A stretch of 33,705 nt of DNA from UBA5078 sp963977405 (lineage in GTDB: Bacteria; Pseudomonadota; Gammaproteobacteria; Pseudomonadales; Pseudohongiellaceae): NCBI GenBank assembly GCA_963977405.1, contig CAXBOY010000024.1:1-33705 (forward strand), written 5' to 3'. The position numbers were made by a program, and so were the translations under genes. The notes under the pieces were generated by a model, which saw only the letters and a list, made by a program, of their open reading frames with translations, was not told where the DNA came from and ran no database searches. This document shows, one piece after another, positions 9,312 to 16,438 of this stretch. Within the stretch, counting starts at the first letter, position 1. Each line of letters opens with the position of its first letter.

Positions 9312-9896
9312 ATGGCAAGACCAGTTGAGTTTGAGTACAACGATGTATTGAACAATGCAATGGAGCAATTTTGGCGCGAAGGATTCGAAGCCAGTTCCGT
9401 ACAGAAGCTATTAGATGTAACCGGCATCAATCGTGGTACGTTGTATAATTCATTCGGTGATAAGGACACTTTTTTCAAAGCCTGTTTAGATCATTACAAC
9501 AAGCTAATTGCAAAAGACTTAGACGCCTCTTTAAATAATGCAGACTTGGCACCTTGGGCGGCAATAGAGAAGTACTTCGACTTGACCGTGTTGTCTGTGA
9601 GCAACAAGCAGCGCGCAATGGGTTGCCTGCTAGTTAATTCTTTCTGCGAGAGCATTAATTACGACAAAGATATCCAGAAGATCGTTCGCGCATCTTTTGC
9701 TGTAGTTCGCAAAGCTTTAGTTAAACGTCTCAAAGATGCTGACAAAGACGGTAAGCTGAAGAAGGGTGTTAGTGCCGAATTCGCTGCCGATGCATTGATG
9801 AACTCTCTATATGGCCTACGTGTGAACTCACGCGATGGCAAAACTGCAAAGAATCTAGCTGAACTGGTTCAGTTTACGATCTCTTCGCTGCAGTGA
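9312..9896 (+). CDS. TetR/AcrR family transcriptional regulator
   Basis: One-component repressor of 194 residues. The N-terminal TetR_N DNA-binding domain covers about residues 8-58, with the helix-turn-helix SSVQKLLDVTGINRGTLYNSF followed by GDKDTFF, typical of the family. The C-terminal part (residues 70-194) is an all-helical ligand/dimerisation domain of unknown ligand, containing GCLLVNSFCES. No divergent partner gene is adjacent. The nearest genes are DUF445 upstream and exbD downstream, so its target is unclear apart from likely autoregulation. Codon use is more AT-rich than in the flanking operons. Confidence 0.92.
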   Translation: MARPVEFEYNDVLNNAMEQFWREGFEASSVQKLLDVTGINRGTLYNSFGDKDTFFKACLDHYNKLIAKDLDASLNNADLAPWAAIEKYFDLTVLSVSNKQRAMGCLLVNSFCESINYDKDIQKIVRASFAVVRKALVKRLKDADKDGKLKKGVSAEFAADALMNSLYGLRVNSRDGKTAKNLAELVQFTISSLQ

Positions 9897-9903
9897 TGGC
9901 TTA

Positions 9904-9934
9904 GACGTCTCTGGCTGGGGGAGTTAGAGACGTC
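9904..9934. terminator. Inverted repeat after the TetR gene, possible hairpin terminator
   Basis: GACGTCTCT (9904-9912) and AGAGACGTC (9926-9934) are perfect 9-bp inverted arms around a 13-nt loop, starting 8 bp after the stop codon. No T-run follows on the plus strand, so it may be a weak or factor-assisted terminator, or an mRNA-stabilising hairpin. Each arm also contains the palindrome GACGTC. Confidence 0.4.
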
Positions 9935-10008
9935 AAACCTGCCTTGCGCCCACTTTCGGTGCATGGCAATGCCTGCAAATTAGGTCGATTTTCGGTGTAT
10001 TGCGGGTA

Positions 10009-10036
10009 TTGTGGTCAGACTATTATCGGGTATACT
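10009..10036 (+). promoter_or_regulatory. Probable sigma-70 promoter for exbD
   Basis: TTGTGG (10009-10014), a 16-bp spacer, then TATACT (10031-10036). This lies about 97 bp upstream of the exbD ATG, with no other gene between, which supports monocistronic expression of exbD. Confidence 0.45.
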
Positions 10037-10132
10037 TGGGCCTTCAAGCAGCCTCTATAGGCATCCAGAAGCGTTGATCAGCCCCCTGATTTTCAAGAAG
10101 CGATCACTAGAATCACGTTAAGGTAGACAGTA

Positions 10133-10546
10133 ATGAGAAAACTCGCAGGCACAAGAAAAAACGACGAGAGCAATGTTGACCTCACTCCAATGCTGGACGT
10201 GGTGTTTATCCTATTGATTTTCTTCGTAGTAACGGCAACATTCCTTTCCGAAACTGCCATCGATGCAGCGAGTAACGAGAACAATGAAACACCTCCTGAG
10301 CAAGATGATGATAAGAAGAACATTCTTATCGAGCTCGGCGCTAACAACGACATTATCCTGAACGGCGAGCCACGCCCGATTCAAGAAAGTCAGATTCGCT
10401 CTAACATTGACCGCCTGAAGGCCGAAAATCCAGCAGCCTCCGTTATCGTCAAGCCACATGTTCGCTCAAGCGTGAACACTTTGGTCTTGGTTATGGACTC
10501 TGCGCGCCAGGCTGGTATCGCTAGTATCTCTATCGTAGAGCCCTAA
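10133..10546 (+). CDS. exbD: ExbD/TolR family biopolymer transporter subunit (solitary)
   Basis: ExbD-type subunits form the proton channel of Ton/Tol-like energisers together with an ExbB/TolQ partner in the inner membrane. The 137-residue protein has a short cytoplasmic N-terminus, then the signature NVDLTPMLDVVFILLIFF. D22 is the conserved channel aspartate, within the single membrane segment (about residues 21-40). After it comes a periplasmic domain ending VLVMDSARQAGIASISIVEP. Immediately after the membrane segment is an unusually charged Asn/Glu/Asp/Lys-rich linker (about 47-63). No exbB or tonB gene is adjacent: the gene is flanked by its own promoter and a strong terminator. Confidence 0.9.
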   Translation: MRKLAGTRKNDESNVDLTPMLDVVFILLIFFVVTATFLSETAIDAASNENNETPPEQDDDKKNILIELGANNDIILNGEPRPIQESQIRSNIDRLKAENPAASVIVKPHVRSSVNTLVLVMDSARQAGIASISIVEP

Positions 10547-10595
10547 GCGAGCGATATGTAGCAAGCCATTGATTCGTAATGGATCTGGCAAAAAA

Positions 10596-10613
10596 ACGCA
10601 CCTTCGGGTGCGT
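10596..10613 (+). terminator. Intrinsic terminator after exbD
   Basis: ACGCACC-TTCG-GGTGCGT is a perfect 7-bp stem with a stable UUCG tetraloop. It is preceded by a run of A and followed by a T-run (10613-10617), so it could act on both strands. It lies about 50 bp after the exbD stop and 42 bp before the aldolase-fusion gene, and clearly separates the two units. Confidence 0.92.
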
Positions 10614-10654
10614 TTTTCATTTCTAAGACAATAATCTGAGAAGAGGGGGCGTTT

Positions 10655-12637
10655 ATGTTGAGCCGATGGAATGCTGAGGATGCAGAACGCTTCGCCAGCG
10701 ATAGCAACCTAGGGTTGCGCGTCTATAGCTCCCAACTACTTGGCCGCGATGCCGATCTCGTGCTCCATGGCGGCGGCAATACCTCTGTGAAGGGTGAGCG
10801 GCGCAATGTCTTTGGAGAGCTAGAGCAAGTGCTCTACGTTAAAGGTTCAGGCTGGGATCTACAGAGCATCGCCGCAGGTGGCTTCGCGCCCGTTAGATTG
10901 CAGCATCTGCAGGCATTGGCGGAGCTTCAGTCCTTAAGTGATACCGACATGATGCGGGAGCTGCGCTTAGCCTTACTTGACCCTGGGGCGCCAACTCCTT
11001 CGGTCGAGGCCATTCTGCACGCCTTGGTGCCACTGCGTTATGTCGACCATACACATGCCGATGCGGTGGTCGCGATCAGCAATAGCCCTAACGGCGCGTC
11101 CGTGCTTCAGGAGATCTACGGTGATGAAGTTTTGGTGCTGCCCTATGTCATGCCCGGTTTTATCCTCGCGAAGCAGGTGTGTGAGGCGACCCGAGGCCTA
11201 GATTGGTCGCGTTTACGAGGCATTGTGTTGTTGCACCACGGGATTATCACCTTCGACGACGATTGCAAAACTAGCTACGAGAACATGATTGAGCTGGTGT
11301 CTAGGGCTGAGGATTATCTGCGCAACCGAGGCGCGTGGGAACAAGTGGCCACTGCGCAGTACACGCCATCGGTGGAGGAGTATCAAGAGCTGGCGAAGCT
11401 GCGTCAGCAGGCGGCAAGCCTGCTGGGCCGGCCTCTGTTGCTGCGCTGGAACAGCAATGAAGAGGCCGCTGGATTTGCGACGCTAAGTAATGTCGAACAA
11501 ATCGCAACACGTGGACCGCTGACCCCTGACCACAGCATTCATACGAAGCCCTTCTCAGCCATTTTCGATGCCGACCCGAGTACTGGTTTGGAGCGATTTG
11601 GCGAGCGCTACCAAGCCTATTTCGACCGTCATGCAGCGGACTTCCATACCTGTCTCGATCTATTGCCCCGCACTGGAGTCTGGCTCGGCAAGGGCATGCT
11701 TTATTTCGCGTTTGAGGCGAAGCGTTTGAATATTGTGGCTGATATTAGCGCACACACGTTGAAGGCTATTCAGTGGGGCGAAAAACTAGGTGGCTGGACC
11801 GCATTGTCTGGGCAAGATCAGTTCGACTTAGAATATTGGGAGTTAGAGCAGGCCAAGCTTAAACGTGTGCAGTCGCGCTCGCCGTTCGAGGGTAGAGTAG
11901 TGCTGGTCACTGGCGCAGCCTCAGGCATCGGCAAGGCGTGTGTGGAAAGCTTCAAGGCGCAGGGCGCCGCGGTGATAGCGTTGGATATGAGCGCGACAGT
12001 GCTTCAGGCTTGGGACTCACAGCAGGTGTTCGGAGTGCAAGCGGATGTCACCGACGAGCAGCAAATGAGACAGGCTATACAGCAAGGTATAGCGCAGTTC
12101 GGCGGTATCGATATATTGGTTAGCAACGCCGGTAGCTTCCCACCGAGCCTCGCATTGAGCGAGATGAACGATACCGTTTGGGAGCACTCACTGACCTTGA
12201 ACCTCAGCTCTCATATGCGCCTGTTGCGCAATTGCAGCCCTTATCTCGCCAATGGCCTCGAGCCCTCTGTTATTTTTATAGGCTCGAAGAATGTGTCCGC
12301 CCCGGGGCCTGGAGCTGGTGCCTATTCCGTGGCCAAGGCGGGCTTAGCGCAGCTGGCGAGAGTAGCGGCACTTGAGCTAGGGGGCCAAGGCATCCGGATC
12401 AATACCATTCACCCGAATGCTGTGTTCGATACGGGAATCTGGACCGATGAGGTATTAGCGCAGCGCGCCGCGCACTATAAAATCAGCGTTGACGACTATA
12501 AAAAACAGAATGTGTTGGGTAAATCTGTTAGTTCACACGATGTGGCCACACTGGCCGTTGCGATGGCGGGTCCTGCATTCGCCTGCACAACCGGCGCACA
12601 GGTCGCGGTGGACGGCGGCAACGACAGAGTCATTTGA
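10655..12637 (+). CDS. Bifunctional class II aldolase / short-chain dehydrogenase
   Basis: The 660-residue protein has two enzymes in one chain. Residues ~1-390 form a class II (zinc) aldolase of the RhaD/fuculose-aldolase type, with HGGGNTSVKG, the metal-binding DHTHADAV and LLHHGIITF motifs visible. Residues ~414-660 form a classical SDR: TGAASGIG (T419-G426) for NAD(P), NAG in SNAGSF, and the catalytic S544, Y557, K561 triad (YSVAK). Relatives include RhaEW (L-rhamnulose-1-phosphate aldolase/lactaldehyde dehydrogenase). No rhamnose gene is seen here. Instead mtnA follows after 9 bp, which suggests a substrate such as 5-methylthioribulose- or 5-deoxyribulose-1-phosphate. Substrate is inference; the domain fusion is directly visible. 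The ribosome site is GAGAAGAGGGGG. Confidence 0.9.
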   Translation: MLSRWNAEDAERFASDSNLGLRVYSSQLLGRDADLVLHGGGNTSVKGERRNVFGELEQVLYVKGSGWDLQSIAAGGFAPVRLQHLQALAELQSLSDTDMMRELRLALLDPGAPTPSVEAILHALVPLRYVDHTHADAVVAISNSPNGASVLQEIYGDEVLVLPYVMPGFILAKQVCEATRGLDWSRLRGIVLLHHGIITFDDDCKTSYENMIELVSRAEDYLRNRGAWEQVATAQYTPSVEEYQELAKLRQQAASLLGRPLLLRWNSNEEAAGFATLSNVEQIATRGPLTPDHSIHTKPFSAIFDADPSTGLERFGERYQAYFDRHAADFHTCLDLLPRTGVWLGKGMLYFAFEAKRLNIVADISAHTLKAIQWGEKLGGWTALSGQDQFDLEYWELEQAKLKRVQSRSPFEGRVVLVTGAASGIGKACVESFKAQGAAVIALDMSATVLQAWDSQQVFGVQADVTDEQQMRQAIQQGIAQFGGIDILVSNAGSFPPSLALSEMNDTVWEHSLTLNLSSHMRLLRNCSPYLANGLEPSVIFIGSKNVSAPGPGAGAYSVAKAGLAQLARVAALELGGQGIRINTIHPNAVFDTGIWTDEVLAQRAAHYKISVDDYKKQNVLGKSVSSHDVATLAVAMAGPAFACTTGAQVAVDGGNDRVI

Positions 12638-12646
12638 GGAGTCGCC

Positions 12647-13753
12647 ATGCGCGTAGATGGACAGGCATATAGGACCATTGCTTTCGATGCCGAAGAGCAA
12701 TGCGTACGCATTATCGACCAGACACGGCTGCCGCATCATTTCGAGACCCTCGCTCTGACAAGCCTCGCTCAGGCCAGCCATGCGATTACGAGCATGCAAG
12801 TACGCGGCGCCCCTTTGATTGGCGTAACGGCGGCCTTCGGGGTCTATTTAGGGCTGCGCGAGGGAGAGCATAGCCTTGCCGTGATCTGCGAACGCTTGTT
12901 GGCTACTCGCCCAACAGCGGTAAACCTGCGTTGGGCACTTGAGCGTGTGGCAGCTCAATTAGAGGCAACGCCGCAATCCGAGCGTGTCGCTGTGGCGCTG
13001 GAGCTTGCTCAACGCCTGGCTAACGAGGATGTCGAGGCTTGCAGCGCAATAGGCGACCACGGCTGCGAACTACTAGAGCAGGCATGGCAGGCAAAGCTCG
13101 CGCTTGATCCCGACGCGCAATGCCTCAACATCCTCACCCATTGCAATGCCGGTTGGCTGGCCACAGTGGACTGGGGTACAGCACTTGCGCCAATCTATAA
13201 GGCGCACGCCAAAGGCATACCAGTTCACATATGGGTAGACGAGACCCGGCCGCGCAATCAGGGCGCGTTTTTAACGGCGTGGGAATTACAGCAGGAAGGC
13301 ATCGCGCATACTGTTATCGTCGACAATGCGGGTGGGCATCTGATGCAGCATGGCGAGGTGGATTTGTGCATCGTCGGTAGCGATCGTACTACCGCGAACG
13401 GCGATGTGTGCAATAAGATTGGAACTTATCTAAAGGCCTTGGCAGCTTTCGACAACGGCGTAGCTTTCTATGTGGCGCTCCCCGTGTCTACGATCGACTT
13501 CACTCTTGCCGATGGCGTGCGCGAAATCCCTATCGAACAGCGCCATGGCGAAGAGGTCTCACATATGCAGGGTCTCAACGCGCAGGGTGAGTTGACGCGT
13601 GTACAGGTGATGACGAGTCACAGTGCTGTGAATAATTTCGGTTTCGATGTCACGCCTGCGCGCTTGGTGAGTGCCTTGATTACGGAACGAGGGGTCTATA
13701 GCGCTAGCCGAGAAAGCCTGCAAAAACTCGCGTCTACGAAAGGGGTTTGTTAG
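12647..13753 (+). CDS. mtnA: S-methyl-5-thioribose-1-phosphate isomerase
   Basis: MtnA interconverts the aldose 5-methylthioribose-1-phosphate and the ketose 5-methylthioribulose-1-phosphate in methionine salvage; it also accepts 5-deoxyribose-1-phosphate. The 368 residues match family length. Visible motifs are MQVRGAPLIGVTAAFG near the N-terminus, THCNAG with the catalytic C166, WVDETRPRNQGA, VDNAGG, and VGSDRTTANGDVCNKIGTY with the catalytic D246. The ATG follows the aldolase-fusion stop by 9 bp behind a GAGGAG ribosome site, so the two are cotranscribed. No mtnB, mtnC or mtnD of the full salvage route, and no mtnP or mtnK, is present in the window. The last 4 bp overlap the HIT gene end on the other strand. 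Confidence 0.95.
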   Translation: MRVDGQAYRTIAFDAEEQCVRIIDQTRLPHHFETLALTSLAQASHAITSMQVRGAPLIGVTAAFGVYLGLREGEHSLAVICERLLATRPTAVNLRWALERVAAQLEATPQSERVAVALELAQRLANEDVEACSAIGDHGCELLEQAWQAKLALDPDAQCLNILTHCNAGWLATVDWGTALAPIYKAHAKGIPVHIWVDETRPRNQGAFLTAWELQQEGIAHTVIVDNAGGHLMQHGEVDLCIVGSDRTTANGDVCNKIGTYLKALAAFDNGVAFYVALPVSTIDFTLADGVREIPIEQRHGEEVSHMQGLNAQGELTRVQVMTSHSAVNNFGFDVTPARLVSALITERGVYSASRESLQKLASTKGVC

Positions 13754-14097
13754 CCCGGCGGCCAGCTCATCTGCCGACCTGCCAGTAGGTGTAAATGTAG
13801 ATGATGAACTGTCTGTCCTCCATCGTCCCCCGTGTTCAGAACACAGCGATACCCGGATTGCGCTACTCCCAAGTCGATCGCGACTTGCTTTGCTGTGAGC
13901 AGCAGCCTCCCCATAAGCTCGCTGTCTTGCTCCGTTAGGGCCGCCACACTTTGGATGTGCTTACGGGGAATCAACAGGATGTGCTGCGGTGCCGCTGGGC
14001 TGATGTCGCGAAACGCGACAATATGTTCGTCACTATAGACTTCAGTTGATGGGATCTCGCCCGCTGCGATCTTACAGAATAAGCAATTTTCACTCAT
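13750..14097 (-). CDS. HIT family (HINT-type) purine nucleoside phosphoramidase-like protein
   Basis: Small 115-residue hydrolase of the histidine-triad superfamily. Bacterial HinT proteins cleave AMP-lysine or AMP phosphoramidates. It begins MSENCLFCKIAAGEIPS, as typical HINT proteins do, and carries the triad HHLHLHLL near the C-terminus, followed by GRQMSWPPG. I choose ATG 14097 rather than the upstream frame extension, because homologues start at this point and the extension would overlap the MerR gene. It lies 10 bp downstream of the merR-family stop, so the two are probably cotranscribed. Its stop codon overlaps the convergent mtnA stop by 4 bp. Confidence 0.93.
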   Translation of the reverse strand: MSENCLFCKIAAGEIPSTEVYSDEHIVAFRDISPAAPQHILLIPRKHIQSVAALTEQDSELMGRLLLTAKQVAIDLGVAQSGYRCVLNTGDDGGQTVHHLHLHLLAGRQMSWPPG

Positions 14098-14107
14098 TTT
14101 AGTTTCC

Positions 14108-14497
14108 TTATGCGCGTTGCTTGTTCGGGGCAGCCGCGTGGAGTTGTGATTGATAGAGCGCAATTTTGCGTTGAATCATATTCAAGCTAGCGCGTGTTTC
14201 TTTGAGCTGTGCCTGCACCGCTTCTTCATGAGACTGCAACAGTCCCATGCGCTGCTGCGCAGTGTGTTCGCCGCGCCGATACAGATCGATATAGTCTTTG
14301 ATGCCATGAATCGACATGCCTGTAGCTCGCAAAGCGCTGATGAACTTGATTGCAGCGATTAGCTCGCGTGTGTAAAAGCGTCGGCCCCCGCTGTCGCGCG
14401 GAACCTCGTAAAGGAGCATTTCTTTCTCATAATAACGCAGTGTATGCGCACTAAGGCCCGTCTCGGAGACGGCTTCGGAAACACTAAAATGGCTCAT
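14108..14497 (-). CDS. MerR family transcriptional regulator (cysteine-free)
   Basis: 129-residue MerR-type activator/repressor. The N-terminal winged helix-turn-helix covers about residues 4-72 (FSVSEAVSETGLSAHTLRYYEKEMLL, then GRRFYTRELIAAIKFISALRATGMSI). A coiled-coil dimerisation helix covers about 80-122. There is no cysteine at all, which excludes metal or thiol sensing of the kind known for CueR, SoxR or NmlR; a ligand, if any, is unknown. The C-terminus is short. The gene is divergent from an SDR gene, with a MerR-type operator-promoter between them (14530-14560). That makes the SDR, and possibly the regulator's own operon with the HIT gene, the likely target. Confidence 0.93.
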   Translation of the reverse strand: MSHFSVSEAVSETGLSAHTLRYYEKEMLLYEVPRDSGGRRFYTRELIAAIKFISALRATGMSIHGIKDYIDLYRRGEHTAQQRMGLLQSHEEAVQAQLKETRASLNMIQRKIALYQSQLHAAAPNKQRA

Positions 14498-14529
14498 GTG
14501 ATGCTCTCATTTGTATTCGGCAGGAAAGC

Positions 14530-14560
14530 TTGACTTAGAGTGCACTCTAACATGCATACT
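14530..14560 (+). promoter_or_regulatory. MerR-type promoter with 19-bp spacer and central palindrome
   Basis: The -35 TTGACT (14530-14535) and -10 CATACT (14555-14560) are separated by 19 bp, the overlong spacing that MerR regulators correct by DNA distortion. The perfect 16-bp palindrome TTAGAGTGCACTCTAA (14535-14550) fills most of the spacer. It reads toward the SDR gene and lies 33 bp from the divergent merR start. The palindrome resembles the AGAGT-N-ACTCT sites I associate with NmlR/AdhR-type MerR proteins, from memory. Confidence 0.85.
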
Positions 14561-14626
14561 GTCATTCTAGAAAGTGTGGCTAAACAATGCCGCGCACCGC
14601 ACACAAATCATTCTTCGGAGAGAGCT

Positions 14627-15478
14627 ATGTCAAAAATCGTTGTGATCACAGGTTGTTCCGCAGGACTCGGCATCGCAATCGCCGTACAGGCTGCACAAAA
14701 GGGTCATAAGGTCTATGCCACCATGCGTAATACTAGTAAGAGAGCCGCGTTAGATGAGGCGGCAGCCGCCGCGCAGGTCACTGTGGAAGTACTTCCTCTT
14801 GATGTCGCAGACACTGCTAGCGTGAATATCTGCATTGAGAAGATTTTCACAAAAGAAGGGCGTATCGATGTTTTGATCAACAATGCAGGCTCAGGTTACG
14901 TGCGTTCAACAGAGCAGGCGAGCGAGGAGGATATAGCCTGGATCATGAACGTCAACTTCATGGGTGTGGTGCGTACAACCAAGGCGGTCATTGGGCGTAT
15001 GCGCGAGGCGCGCTCTGGGCACATCATCAATATCTCCTCGGTTGGAGGTTTGGTTGGACAGCCCTTCAACGAGGTGTATTGTGCTTCGAAGTTCGCGGTG
15101 GAAGGGTATACAGAGTCACTTGCCTGTTACGTCCAGCCCACTTTCGGCATTAACTTCACAAGTGTAGAGCCAGGTGGTATTCGTTCGGAGTTTGCGAATG
15201 CGGCCTTTGCTCAAGTGCAGGCATCCGGTGGCTTGTTGCAGGACGAATATCTCCCGATTATCCAGAAGTATATAGGAGGCGCTCAAGCGCGCGGGGACTC
15301 CGCCTATCAAAGCTGCGACGAGGTGGCGGCGGTTGTGATCGACTGCATGGAGGCGAAGAATCCACCGATTCGCACCAGAACATCGGAATGGTCAAACAAG
15401 TTCTGCGCGTTGAAAACGGCCGCAGATCCCGACGGCTTGCTCCTTCAGAGAGAAGTCTATGACACGTTCCTAGCGTAG
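14627..15478 (+). CDS. Short-chain dehydrogenase/reductase under MerR control
   Basis: 283-residue classical SDR. The cofactor motif TGCSAGLG is at residues ~8-15, NNAG sits near residue 90, NISSVGG holds the catalytic Ser, and YCASK holds the catalytic Tyr and Lys. The general pattern (VYATMRNTSK near residue 38, VEPGGIRSEF after the active site) resembles 17-beta-hydroxysteroid/retinol-type or aldehyde-reducing SDRs; substrate unknown. I start at ATG 14627, which has a GGAGAGAG ribosome site and places the Rossmann motif normally. The frame continues back to 14540, but that segment overlaps the MerR promoter. Control by the divergent MerR protein is strongly suggested by the 19-bp spacer promoter. 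Confidence 0.92.
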   Translation: MSKIVVITGCSAGLGIAIAVQAAQKGHKVYATMRNTSKRAALDEAAAAAQVTVEVLPLDVADTASVNICIEKIFTKEGRIDVLINNAGSGYVRSTEQASEEDIAWIMNVNFMGVVRTTKAVIGRMREARSGHIINISSVGGLVGQPFNEVYCASKFAVEGYTESLACYVQPTFGINFTSVEPGGIRSEFANAAFAQVQASGGLLQDEYLPIIQKYIGGAQARGDSAYQSCDEVAAVVIDCMEAKNPPIRTRTSEWSNKFCALKTAADPDGLLLQREVYDTFLA

Positions 15479-15655
15479 TGTCAGAAGTTGTGCCTATGTG
15501 GTGATTGATGCGGTTTGTGCTCCAAATTGGCTAGCGATATAGAGGGCGACTTCTGTCAGGGTATCTTGATTGCACCTCGTCGCTAGCGTAATTTAGGGCT
15601 TCGGCAGCGCTATGCTAAACTTGCGCAACTAGCTCCACCTGAATAGGCATAGATT

Positions 15656-16438
15656 GTGAAATCGTTTTTAAATGTAATTGCGTTGCTACTTTTCTCACTG
15701 CCCGCAGCGGCAGAGGTGCCGATCTATGATTATCAGATTGTGGCGCGCTATCCCCACAATACCGCCTCGTTTACCCAGGGCCTAGAGTTTCACGACGGCT
15801 TTCTTTACGAGGGTACTGGCAAGAATGGCCGCTCTACACTGAGCAAAATTAATCTCGAAGATGGGCAGGTGTTACAGAGCAAGCGTCTGGCGAGTCGTTA
15901 TTTCGGTGAGGGTATTAGCATCGTTGGCGAGCGAATTTTTCAGCTCACTTGGCAATCCAACATCGTGTTTGTGCATGATCTCAATAGCTTCGAGACGATC
16001 ACCTCCCATTATCACCCTACTGAAGGGTGGGGTCTCACTTTCGATGGCGAGCAATTGATTCTGAGCGATGGCAGCGCCACTCTGCAGTTTATAGACCCGG
16101 AGACATTTCAGGTATCGCGCACGGTGGAGGTGACCCTGCAGGGGAGGCCCATTCGCAATCTCAACGAGTTGGAGTACATCAACGGCGAGGTCTGGGCGAA
16201 TGTTTGGATGACGAACGAGATTGTGCGCATAGACCCTGCCAGCGGCAATATCAATAGCGTTGTCGATCTTAATGGACTCATCGATGAGACCACCGTTGGC
16301 GGAAGCGATGGAGTTCTCAACGGCATCGCATGGATTCCCAATTCGAACCCGGAAGCTAGTACGGGTAGTGGCCGGCTATTCGTTACCGGAAAACTTTGGG
16401 CCGATCTATTTGAGATCGAGATAGCCATAGCCGAATGA
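15656..16438 (+). CDS. Secreted glutaminyl-peptide cyclotransferase (glutamine cyclotransferase)
   Basis: 260-residue exported enzyme that cyclises N-terminal Gln (or Glu) of peptides to pyroglutamate. A signal peptide is visible at residues 1-19 (hydrophobic VIALLLFSL, then PAAAE as likely cleavage site). The mature part begins IYDYQIVARYPHN, followed by FTQGLEFHDGFLYEGTG, the signature of the plant/bacterial five-bladed propeller glutaminyl cyclases (PF05096). LNELEYINGEVWANVW follows, also family-typical. It starts at GTG and ends in a 4-bp ATGA overlap with the next gene, so the two are translationally coupled. Confidence 0.93.
   Translation: MKSFLNVIALLLFSLPAAAEVPIYDYQIVARYPHNTASFTQGLEFHDGFLYEGTGKNGRSTLSKINLEDGQVLQSKRLASRYFGEGISIVGERIFQLTWQSNIVFVHDLNSFETITSHYHPTEGWGLTFDGEQLILSDGSATLQFIDPETFQVSRTVEVTLQGRPIRNLNELEYINGEVWANVWMTNEIVRIDPASGNINSVVDLNGLIDETTVGGSDGVLNGIAWIPNSNPEASTGSGRLFVTGKLWADLFEIEIAIAE

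Noticed and set aside
9954..9998. TTTCGGTG occurring twice 37 bp apart upstream of exbD
   Set aside because: Eight-base match only; not enough to call an operator or repeat.
12496..12799. Minus-strand frames across the aldolase-mtnA junction
   Set aside because: No homology, and both plus-strand genes are firmly supported through the region.
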